This document shows, piece by piece, positions 32,611-39,642 of a stretch of 42,007 nucleotides of DNA. The first letter of the stretch is position 1. Each line of letters starts with the position of its first letter. Location: contig JAEWDX010000042.1 in the NCBI GenBank assembly GCA_023389895.1, positions 1 to 42,007 on the forward strand, in the 5' to 3' direction. Under the pieces are notes generated by a model. The model was not told the DNA's origin, did no database searches, and saw only the letters and a program-made list of their open reading frames with translations. A program made the translations under genes and the position numbers. The stretch comes from Bacillota bacterium (GTDB taxonomy: Bacteria; Bacillota; Bacilli; Bacillales; Cytobacillaceae).

Positions 32611-32982
32611 TTATAGTTTTTTGTCAATAAATATTCCTAGAAACTCCGTCATTTTAGCATACATGTCTAATAGTTCTTTTGATGGAATTTCACGAACAAC
32701 CTTTTCAGTGTCTTGGTCAACAACTTCAATATAGTAACGATCTAAGTCTTCATGAAGTTTGAATTTCAAAGATGTAAACTTTGGCTTTAGAAATTCATTC
32801 ATTCCATTAACGACATGCTCAGCTTCTTTTTTTGTTAATTCTTTTTCCTTATTGTCTTGTACACTAAGATGTTGATCTTGTTGTTCCTTAAAAGTCGGCT
32901 CTAATCTACTAGTACCCGCTTGAATTCCTGAAGATTTGTACTCAGCAGAATGATTAGAGTTAGACAATGTTTCAATTTTCAT
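32611..32982 (-). CDS. flaG: FlaG family protein
   Basis: A 123-residue protein with a polar, disordered N-terminal half and the FlaG core (GMNEFLKPKFTSLKFKLHED, then YIEVVDQDTEKVVREIPSKE, LLDMYAKMTEFLG), matching B. subtilis YvyC. FlaG is linked to filament length control, but its mechanism is unclear. Start ATG 32982 follows GGGAG; the frame continues to TTG 32991. It is the first gene behind the SigD promoter at 33022-33048. Confidence 0.92.
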   Translation of the reverse strand: MKIETLSNSNHSAEYKSSGIQAGTSRLEPTFKEQQDQHLSVQDNKEKELTKKEAEHVVNGMNEFLKPKFTSLKFKLHEDLDRYYIEVVDQDTEKVVREIPSKELLDMYAKMTEFLGIFIDKKL

Positions 32983-33021
32983 ATCGAACAACTCCCTGTG
33001 CTTATAAATATCCTAATATTT

Positions 33022-33048
33022 ATATCGGCAAAGTATTGGAAAATGTTA
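33022..33048 (-). promoter_or_regulatory. SigD promoter of the flaG-fliD-fliS-fliT group
   Basis: On the minus strand TAAC - 15 bases - GCCGATAT, close to the SigD consensus TAAA - 15 - GCCGATAT. The -10 box is perfect (33022-33029), and it lies about 40 bases before flaG. Confidence 0.88.
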
Positions 33049-33126
33049 AATAATCACGGGGTTTTTTCGCTTTTATTGTTTTAATAAATATATATTTATT
33101 AAAACTACCCCATTTTTATGCAAATG

Positions 33127-33153
33127 AAAAAAGAGCAACCACTTAGTCACTCT
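33127..33153 (-). terminator. Terminator after the unknown gene at 33.2 kb
   Basis: On the minus strand AGAGTGAC and GGTTGCTCT pair imperfectly (33132-33153) and continue into TTTTTTCATTT. Confidence 0.6.
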
Positions 33154-33226
33154 CACATTCTTTTCTACTTATTTATTTCTAATAAAGAAAAACCGATTTT
33201 TGAAAAATTATTATTCTCTACTTGAC

Positions 33227-33595
33227 CTACGAGAGTAAATACGGTTTAAAAGCCTCTTCAAGCCCACTACGTAGTTTCTTAAACTGAGGTCCCAAAGAAA
33301 ACTGTACTATTTCTTGTACTCTACTATAGTTCTTCTCTTCATATGAAGCTACAGTAAGCTCTAGCACTTTTTTCAGCGATTCTAAATCTGCCTCTACACT
33401 GTGTCCTTCAAGTTTCCCTTTAAAAGGTTCAATTGACTGTTCAATAGCGGAGAAAGCTATCAACACATCTTCAAATAAAAAAATAGTTTGTTCAAATTTC
33501 CCACTACTTATTGAGCTCTTGATATGCTCTAGACCTTCAAGCATTGTTTCTACAAGCTCTTGGGAAATTTTCATCACTTCTATATGTTTTTCCAT
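33227..33595 (-). CDS. Helical protein of unknown function within the flagellar locus
   Basis: The 122-residue protein is rich in helix formers and acidic residues: KISQELVETMLEGLEHIKSS, then FEQTIFLFEDVLIAFSAIEQ, EADLESLKKVLELTVASYEE, FKKLRSGLEEAFKPYLLS. It has no signal peptide or membrane segment. I recognise no family; its size and helical content resemble flagellar or cytosolic chaperone-like proteins, but that is inference. GGAGGTAGAAG precedes the ATG. It follows the broken channel-like gene by 14 bases, probably in one transcript, and lies between hag and flaG. Confidence 0.8.
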   Translation of the reverse strand: MEKHIEVMKISQELVETMLEGLEHIKSSISSGKFEQTIFLFEDVLIAFSAIEQSIEPFKGKLEGHSVEADLESLKKVLELTVASYEEKNYSRVQEIVQFSLGPQFKKLRSGLEEAFKPYLLS

Positions 33596-33609
33596 TCTTC
33601 TACCTCCAT

Positions 33610-34316
33610 CTATGACTTTTTTATTTGGTCTTGAAGCTCATCCACTTTTATCTCCAGTCTTTTTATTTCCTCTATTAAATGATTCAGCACGGAGTCTTCT
33701 TCTTCAGATTTGTCCATTGGTTTTTGCTTAGGTAATAGGCCAATTATTCGGGCAAGACAAATAGTCGTCATAAAAAGGGCTACAATTGCTTGGTTTATTA
33801 TGACTAGATGACCGATGCTAGATATTTCTGTTATGCTATTTGAACAAAAGGAAATCATCGTAATAAAGCTAAACAATAGCATATCCAACACATTTCCATG
33901 TTGGTCAAATACCCCAAATGTATAAGATAATACTGTATAAGAAGCAGCGAACCAGAAAATAATTTCAACGTAATTATGAAATAATAGGATGACTAACTAC
34001 GATAGCTGTTTACTTTATATGCTTCTGGATTTTTATATTGATCAAACAAAAGAACATTAACTTGATAAACTGTAATCTCAAAGACACGAATAAAACTATA
34101 AAATAAAATAATTCCTGCTGCGAACTTTGGGAGTTCAATGTTTATAGCTGTTATTATACAAGCAAGTGACGCCATCAGATTGCCGATAACCCACACTTCT
34201 ACAAAGCCGTGACCTTTAAAATACTTTATTTTGCGAACATATTCAAAAACTGAAATATGGCGTAGTATATAGAAAACTTTTTCCCATAAGTTCACAATAA
34301 ATGAATGTACCACCAT
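33610..34316 (-). pseudogene. Ion-channel-like membrane protein split by a frameshift
   Basis: Two reading frames join into one protein of about 236 residues. The first (107 residues, from ATG 34316) has two membrane helices and ends ..PEAYKVNSYRS at a TAG (33993-33995). The second frame is open from 33996 and reads LVILLFHNYVEIIFWFAASY without any start codon until GTG 33891, then FSFITMISFCSNSITEISSI and a last helix VIINQAIVALFMTTICLARI, then a coiled-coil tail. One missing base near 33997 explains the break. The second half resembles the pore and last helix of two-helix potassium channels (Ion_trans_2), but the TVGYGD filter is replaced by SFCSNS. Its location beside hag is unusual. Confidence 0.75.
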
Positions 34317-34477
34317 AGACCGTTATTTCTCCTTGAAATTTTTAAATGGAAAATATGTAGCCATCAAGGTAATCCTATCAGATTATATCCAGAATAATTC
34401 CTATGCTTCAGAATCAATATCAAACTCAATGATCAGTCTAAATTGTTTCAAGAAAAGCATTTCTTTCATAATTTCTA

Positions 34478-34509
34478 TAAAAAAGAGACCCCAGCATTGC
34501 TAGAGCCTC
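34478..34509 (-). terminator. Terminator of hag
   Basis: On the minus strand GAGGCTCTAGC and GCTGGGGTCTC form an 11-pair stem including three G-T pairs (34485-34509) and lead into a T run (34478-34484). It starts 18 bases after the hag stop. Confidence 0.88.
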
Positions 34510-34527
34510 CTTTATAATTGCTTAGGA

Positions 34528-35898
34528 TTAGCTTAATAATTGTAAAACTGATTGAGGTTTTTGGTTAGCTTGTGCAAGCATTGCTTGAGAAGCTTGTCCA
34601 AGGATGTTAGCACGAGTCATTTCCATTACCTCTTTAGCCATATCTACGTCACGAATACGAGATTCAGCTGCTTGTAAGTTTTCAGCACTATTATTCAAGT
34701 TAGAAATTGTGTGCTCTAAACGGTTTTGGTTTGCACCAAGCTTAGAACGTTCACTTGAAACTTTTTCGATTGCATTATTAATTACTGTTATTGCATCATC
34801 AGCACCAGTTTGAGTTTTCAGATCAATATCACCAACTTTTAATGATGCTGTATCCATTTTATTAATAGCAAGTAGAGTGTTTTGACCTTGGTTTGCACCA
34901 ATATGAAATTTAACACCATTATTAGTTACATTTACTTCTGTTGCAGCTGCTGCTAAATTAGTAGTAACATCAAAATCAAAGCCACCAGCTGAGATTACAC
35001 TACTAGAATCAGCTTTAACATCTTTATAAGTTTGTTCAGTACCATCTGCGTTAGAAATCTTTACATCAGCTTGGAGCTGAACTTCAAATTCAAGCGTTCC
35101 ACCAGTACCGTTGTATTTTCCGTCAGCAATTGTTAAAGCGGTATTAGTACCATCAATTGAGAATTCAAAAGGATCAGCACCATCACTTTTAGCAGTTGCT
35201 AATACCTTCCCATTTTCATCTTTGAGCACAGCAGTTGCATCATCAGCAGCACCAGAAAATTCTACTGTATATTTACCAGCCTTTAATGCATTTTCTGCAG
35301 CCTTAGGATCTAATTCTACTCCAATGTCAGCTTTTGAAACACCACCAGCAGATTTAACAGATTCAATAGTTTTAGTTATGTTAGAAAACTCAGCAGTATA
35401 TGTTCCATCTAAACTACCATCTGTTGCTCTAACCTCTCCAACTTTACCAAGGTTTGATGTTGTATCTACCTTTTGACCGACATCACCATTTAATAATTTT
35501 TTCGTGTTAAATTCAGTTGTGTTTGCGATACGATCAATTTCAGATTTTAATTGATCGATTTCTTTTTGGATTTCTCCACGGTCGACATCATTGTTCGTGT
35601 CGTTTGCAGATTGTACTGCAAGTTCACGCATACGTTGAAGAATATTATGTGTTTCTTGTAATGCACCTTCAGCTGTTTGAATTAAAGAAATACCATCTTG
35701 TGAGTTACGAGACGCTTGGTTTAAGCCTTTAATTTGTCCACGCATTTTTTCAGAGATTGCTAGACCAGCAGCGTCATCCCCTGCACGGTTAATGCGAAGA
35801 CCTGAAGATAATTTTTCCATTGCTTTTGAACCAGCAGCATTGTTAATTCCCATTTGACGATTGGTGTTCAATGCAGAAATATTGTGATTGATAATCAT
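34528..35898 (-). CDS. hag: Flagellin (Hag), enlarged variable domain
   Basis: The N terminus MIINHNISALNTNRQMG, with GSKAMEKLSSGLRINRAGDD and RNSQDGISLIQTAEGAL, and the C terminus (SRIRDVDMAKEVMEMTRANI, ILGQASQAMLAQANQKPQSV) are the D0/D1 domains of flagellin. Between about residues 160 and 330 lies an acidic, Ala/Asp/Gly-rich region facing outside. With 456 residues it is about 150 longer than B. subtilis Hag. Start ATG 35898 follows AAGGAGGAAAC; the frame to 35934 is ignored. A SigD promoter lies upstream, and the leader has CsrA-type sites. Confidence 0.97.
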   Translation of the reverse strand: MIINHNISALNTNRQMGINNAAGSKAMEKLSSGLRINRAGDDAAGLAISEKMRGQIKGLNQASRNSQDGISLIQTAEGALQETHNILQRMRELAVQSANDTNNDVDRGEIQKEIDQLKSEIDRIANTTEFNTKKLLNGDVGQKVDTTSNLGKVGEVRATDGSLDGTYTAEFSNITKTIESVKSAGGVSKADIGVELDPKAAENALKAGKYTVEFSGAADDATAVLKDENGKVLATAKSDGADPFEFSIDGTNTALTIADGKYNGTGGTLEFEVQLQADVKISNADGTEQTYKDVKADSSSVISAGGFDFDVTTNLAAAATEVNVTNNGVKFHIGANQGQNTLLAINKMDTASLKVGDIDLKTQTGADDAITVINNAIEKVSSERSKLGANQNRLEHTISNLNNSAENLQAAESRIRDVDMAKEVMEMTRANILGQASQAMLAQANQKPQSVLQLLS

Positions 35899-35907
35899 GT
35901 TTTGTTT

Positions 35908-35942
35908 CCTCCTTGAAATATGTTTGTCCCACATCCATGTGG
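35908..35942 (-). promoter_or_regulatory. CsrA binding sites in the hag leader
   Basis: On the transcript CCACAUGGAUGUGG (35929-35942) is a hairpin with GGA in the loop, a typical CsrA site, and the ribosome binding site AAGGAGG (35908-35914) provides the second GGA motif 16 bases downstream. In B. subtilis CsrA binds such a pair and blocks hag translation; the csrA and fliW genes lie just upstream here. Confidence 0.85.
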
Positions 35943-36009
35943 TTTTAGTTATAAAAAGAAACTCAAGTAGGTCGGCCGCCCTAGTGTGAATTTCTAGTAT
36001 ACGCTTTTA

Positions 36010-36036
36010 ATATCGGCAATGGCTTATAGTTGTTTA
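36010..36036 (-). promoter_or_regulatory. SigD promoter of hag
   Basis: On the minus strand TAAA (36033-36036), exactly 15 bases, then GCCGATAT (36010-36017): a perfect match to the SigD consensus. It lies about 110 bases before the hag start. Confidence 0.95.
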
Positions 36037-36056
36037 GCATTTTTTAAATAAAAAAA

Positions 36057-36284
36057 TTATTTTTTTATTTGCGCCGTGAATTTTGTTAATAGGTCTAAAG
36101 ATGCAGTCGTTGCTTTTGTGTTTTCTTCTTGAATGGCAAGATAAATTTCTTTTCGATAGATGTCAATATTTTTTGGTGCTTCGATGCCGATTTTGATTTG
36201 TTCGCCCTCAATAGCCAGAATTTTGATTTCGATATTGTCGCCGATTTGGAGTGCCTGGTTTAGTTTTCTAGTTAAGACGAGCAT
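36057..36284 (-). CDS. csrA: CsrA, RNA-binding translational repressor of hag
   Basis: MLVLTRKLNQALQIGDNIEI, followed by KILAIEGEQIKIGIEAPK, is the CsrA beta-strand dimer fold with the RNA-binding strand ends. The 75-residue length matches. CsrA binds GGA motifs in the hag leader and is released when FliW binds it. The fliW gene is three bases upstream. Confidence 0.97.
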   Translation of the reverse strand: MLVLTRKLNQALQIGDNIEIKILAIEGEQIKIGIEAPKNIDIYRKEIYLAIQEENTKATTASLDLLTKFTAQIKK

Positions 36285-36287
36285 CTT

Positions 36288-36737
36288 TTACTCCCCCTTA
36301 CCTTGAGAGGATTGGTGTTGCAGCAATAAATGCTTTGTTTGATATGGTGAGTCACTCAAAATAACTTGTTTTCCTAATTTTTTTGCCGCATTAATCACGA
36401 TCGGACCTTGCAGATTGGCTGTTGTATTCTGAAATGGCTCAGCGATCGTTAAAATAGTATAAACAACAACATCTTCTGGCTTTTCAATTTCTAAAGCCTC
36501 AATCATTTGGTCAGACAGCTTAATGGAATAGTCCTGAAAGAAATCAAACGGACTCACAACGACAAATGCAAGTGTCGCTGTTTTCATCGATTGCATAATA
36601 AAGAATGGGCTATCGTCCGCAAACGGCATCATATAAAATTGTTGTTCGTCTAAAAAGCTTGGGATTCCTTGAGGGAATTTGATAATATTTTCTGCTATAA
36701 TGTCAACTTCCCCATGATATTTCGTTTCGATTTTCAT
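36288..36737 (-). CDS. fliW: FliW, CsrA antagonist and flagellin sensor
   Basis: The 149-residue protein has the FliW beta-barrel features: IIKFPQGIPSFLDEQQFYM, FFIMQSMKTATLAFVVVSPF, and VVVYTILTIAEPFQNTTANL followed by GPIVINAAKKLGKQVIL. It binds either flagellin or CsrA: when flagellin leaves the cell, freed FliW holds CsrA and hag is translated. ATG 36737 is chosen over GTG 36749 because the N terminus then starts MKIETKYHGE and GGTGA lies in front. Confidence 0.95.
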   Translation of the reverse strand: MKIETKYHGEVDIIAENIIKFPQGIPSFLDEQQFYMMPFADDSPFFIMQSMKTATLAFVVVSPFDFFQDYSIKLSDQMIEALEIEKPEDVVVYTILTIAEPFQNTTANLQGPIVINAAKKLGKQVILSDSPYQTKHLLLQHQSSQGKGE

Positions 36738-36872
36738 TAAATTCACCACGATTATTGTTATTTTTTATTGATTTGCAGTTTCTATAGCAGTCTTTCGTTT
36801 ACGATTTAGATGAATACTATGATCCTCAATTAGAGCATAAATACTATTAAATTGCCAGGTCAGCTTCTAGAG

Positions 36873-37454
36873 TTAAAATACTTGATCAATCGCTGCACCA
36901 ACCGCTTGTATTTGCAAGTTAGCCTTTTGCTTAAGATAGATTTGCAAATCACCTTGATTGAATTTAATGATTGGCTTATTTGGTTTGACACGTAGCTTGA
37001 AATTCTCTAAGTTCACATCGATTTTGATTTCAGATGGCTGATAGTAAATCTTTACCTTTGAGGTTGATTCTGGAACGAAGCCAATATTAAATTCTTTCTG
37101 TGGTGGCTCACTTTTATTTTTCGCAATTTGCGGAATCACACTTGAGCCTTGATGCTCAATCTTCATGAGTTGATCACCCTCAGACGCTTTCGCAGCGATT
37201 GCTTGCAATACTATCTGTTTCGATCTTGAAAACTGTTCTCTCGTCACCCGAAATGGATGCTTTAAGCCTGCATCGGCAAATGCCTCTGTCTGGTCAATGG
37301 TTAATTTTCCTTTTGTTTTATGCATCTTCACTTCTGGCTGCGGTTGATTATACGACAAATCTGCTTGTGGCTGCCGAATTTGAATCGTTGCATTTCGTTT
37401 TTCGATGCCAAGCTTGGCAAATGTATTATGTAATTCTAGGCGAGGTAGCTGCAT
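36873..37454 (-). CDS. yviE: YviE/DUF6470 flagellar-locus protein
   Basis: The 193-residue protein matches YviE, found between flgL and fliW in Bacillus: MQLPRLELHNTFAKLGIE, then IRQPQADLSYNQPQPEVKMH, FRVTREQFSRSKQIVLQ and a C-terminal beta-rich part IKFNQGDLQIYLKQKANLQ. The function is unknown. ATG 37454 follows GGAGGCGACTAAC. The gap to fliW is about 135 bases without a clear terminator. Confidence 0.9.
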   Translation of the reverse strand: MQLPRLELHNTFAKLGIEKRNATIQIRQPQADLSYNQPQPEVKMHKTKGKLTIDQTEAFADAGLKHPFRVTREQFSRSKQIVLQAIAAKASEGDQLMKIEHQGSSVIPQIAKNKSEPPQKEFNIGFVPESTSKVKIYYQPSEIKIDVNLENFKLRVKPNKPIIKFNQGDLQIYLKQKANLQIQAVGAAIDQVF

Positions 37455-37757
37455 CTTGTTAGTCGCCTCCTTTTTAAATAGAACATTTAGTTTTCTATGA
37501 TTAGATTATTTAGTTTTATGTACGAACAATAACTGTATGCAGTTTGTGTGTGATTTGATTCAATCACACATTGTCTTACTTTTCTCATCGACATCGAATG
37601 AGAAATTTTTAGTAGTTGATGATGTTAAATTAATATTGAGCTGCTTCTTTCTTTATTTTATCTAAGTTGCTAGAAGTAGACAAATTTTTCTAAACATATC
37701 ATCGTGACAAGCGAAAGGTGGTTTGCTATAGTAAGGGCAAGAAGGAGGTGAGGAAAT
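37455..37757 (+). promoter_or_regulatory. Intergenic region with promoter for the coiled-coil gene
   Basis: A SigA-type promoter GTGACA (37704-37709) - 17 - TATAGT (37727-37732) points right. AATCACACA appears near 37560-37570 as part of a GTGTGATTTGATTCAATCACAC hairpin (about 37547-37568), without a T run. I see nothing else. Confidence 0.55.
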
Positions 37758-38219
37758 ATGACGAATGAACTCGAAACAATGCTGCGATCCGTTCTGAAAG
37801 ATGAGCTGAAGCCTTTGCATGATGGGCAGAAAAAATTGGAGGAAGGGCAACAGAAACTTGAAAAAGGACAAGTACGACTGGAAGGTAGAATTTCTAATCT
37901 CGAAGAGGGACAAGTCAGATTGGAGGGCCGAATCTCTAATCTTGAAGACGGACAGGTTAGACTACAAGCTAGACAGGAGAATTTAGAACACTCTCATAAC
38001 GCGACTACTCAAGCTATTGTTCATCTGCAAGATGATGTAAAAGAGCTTACCTCCTTAATGAAACATCATACAGTTCTAATGACCGAAAACTTTACTAACA
38101 TTCGAAAAGATATGCGAATTATCACTAATGATATGCGTTCTGATATTGATCTTCTTTTCTCTGAAGTCGAAACTGTCAAAAGGAAAACTAATAAGCTTGA
38201 AAAAGCAATTGTTAAATAA
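37758..38219 (+). CDS. Coiled-coil protein with 14-residue repeats
   Basis: The 153-residue protein is almost one long coiled coil. Seven-residue units (DGQKKLE, EGQQKLE) turn into 14-residue repeats GQVRLEGRISNLEE starting at residues 37, 51 and 65 (a 42-bp DNA repeat from 37866). The C-terminal half is a basic and acidic helix (RSDIDLLFSEVETVKRKTNK). No membrane segment or signal is seen. GAAGGAGGTGAGG is an excellent ribosome binding site. I do not recognise a function; it is transcribed against all flagellar genes around it and is followed by hairpins. Confidence 0.75.
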   Translation: MTNELETMLRSVLKDELKPLHDGQKKLEEGQQKLEKGQVRLEGRISNLEEGQVRLEGRISNLEDGQVRLQARQENLEHSHNATTQAIVHLQDDVKELTSLMKHHTVLMTENFTNIRKDMRIITNDMRSDIDLLFSEVETVKRKTNKLEKAIVK

Positions 38220-38262
38220 CCCCATAGAATTTCTTCAAAACTATATATAAATCCCAATTAAA

Positions 38263-38360
38263 AACTTGCACCTAGGATTCAAAGGACGCTAACCCCCTGC
38301 TGATGTGTGCAAGTTATTTTCAATAAAAACAGCCAACCATCTGTTTCAGTCAGCTGTTTT
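38263..38360. terminator. Two terminator hairpins between the coiled-coil gene and flgL
   Basis: AACTTGCAC (38263-38271) pairs with GTGCAAGTT (38307-38315), followed by ATTTT, for the plus strand. AAAACAGC (38326-38333) pairs with GCTGTTTT (38353-38360), with T residues on both sides, for flgL on the minus strand. Confidence 0.7.
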
Positions 38361-38407
38361 CCGAAAACCAATTCAATTCTCATTTTCCTACTAATTGAAG
38401 CTTCAAC

Positions 38408-39628
38408 CTATCTTAAGAAATCCATTAACGTAGGCTGAATAATTTTTGCTCCTGCTGCTAAAGAAGCACGATGCAAGCTTTCCTGTGTTTTGAGATCGAC
38501 GATTACTCTTTCGAAATCGATATCTTCGTTATCAGACATTGTTTTGTTCGCAATTACTTCTTGTTGAAGAAGGCGATTCTCGACCATTTCCATCCGATTT
38601 ACTTGAGCACCGAGCTCAGCTCTCGTCGAAACAATATCGTTTAAAAATCCACCAATTAAATCAATCGCTTTTGTAATTTCAGCACCTTTTGCCGTCGGAT
38701 CGTTCAATAATTTCTTCACAGATTCTAGCCCTGAGAAAAGCTCAACTGAAAATGCATTCGATGATTTCGTGTTAATCGGAATCGTAACACCTTTCATGAT
38801 TTCAATCTTAACATCCTGCGTATTTGTAGAGACAGCTGTGTTCTTTGAAAGAACAAGATTGTTAACATCTGTTAATTCTTTTGTTATCTCTCGTTTTTCC
38901 CCATCACGGTCATTAAATGTCTCTAACTTCATATATTCAATTTTCCCAGTAGCTGCATCAATCGTAATACTTTCGCTCGGACTACTGAGGAATTCTTCAG
39001 AAGCTGAATCTGTTGGATCATAATCAGGATTCTTGTAATTAACGATCGGCTTCACTATGAATGAACCAAAATCTGAATCGTATACATAGGACTGTCCTTT
39101 ATAGCCAATAACATAATCATCGGGATTAACAGGTGGCGTTGCCTTTAAATCATCGATAAATTTGTTAGTATCCATATCAATTTCACTTAAGTTAATCGGT
39201 GGATTTGTCGTATCTGTCCCATTAAATATATAGTTGTCGCCAATTTTCGTATTTGCTAGAGCAACAATATGTTCTTGCAATCTTTCAATCTCTTTTGCGA
39301 TATTCTTTTTTTCTTCTTCGCCATAACTATCATTCGATGCTTGTACGGCTAGCTCCCGAATACGTTGCAGCACCTGCCCTGTTTCCTCTAAAGCTGCATC
39401 AGAGTTTTCCATCCAGTTAAAGCCTTCATTTAGGTTGCGCTGAAATTGTTTAACTTCAATAACCTCAGTACGGTAACGCATTCCTTTCATTGCCACAACA
39501 GGATCATCAGATGGTTTCGTAATCTTCTTCCCTGAATTGATTTGATCCATAATTTTTGAATAGCGATTATAGTTTTGATTAATATAATTCATATTGCTGT
39601 TTGCCAGCATTGTTTGAGTTACACGCAT
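38408..39628 (-). CDS. flgL: FlgL, hook-filament junction protein 2 (HAP3), enlarged
   Basis: MRVTQTMLANSNMNYINQNY and the region SKIMDQINSGKKITKPSDDP at the start, and RVIVDLKTQESLHRASLAAG near the end, are the flagellin-like D0/D1 parts. The middle (about residues 140-300) carries extra outer domains. With 406 residues it is about 110 longer than B. subtilis FlgL. It joins FlgK to the first flagellin subunits. GGAGTAGGTG precedes ATG 39628, 14 bases after the flgK stop. Confidence 0.96.
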   Translation of the reverse strand: MRVTQTMLANSNMNYINQNYNRYSKIMDQINSGKKITKPSDDPVVAMKGMRYRTEVIEVKQFQRNLNEGFNWMENSDAALEETGQVLQRIRELAVQASNDSYGEEEKKNIAKEIERLQEHIVALANTKIGDNYIFNGTDTTNPPINLSEIDMDTNKFIDDLKATPPVNPDDYVIGYKGQSYVYDSDFGSFIVKPIVNYKNPDYDPTDSASEEFLSSPSESITIDAATGKIEYMKLETFNDRDGEKREITKELTDVNNLVLSKNTAVSTNTQDVKIEIMKGVTIPINTKSSNAFSVELFSGLESVKKLLNDPTAKGAEITKAIDLIGGFLNDIVSTRAELGAQVNRMEMVENRLLQQEVIANKTMSDNEDIDFERVIVDLKTQESLHRASLAAGAKIIQPTLMDFLR

Positions 39629-39642
39629 ATTTTCACCTACTC

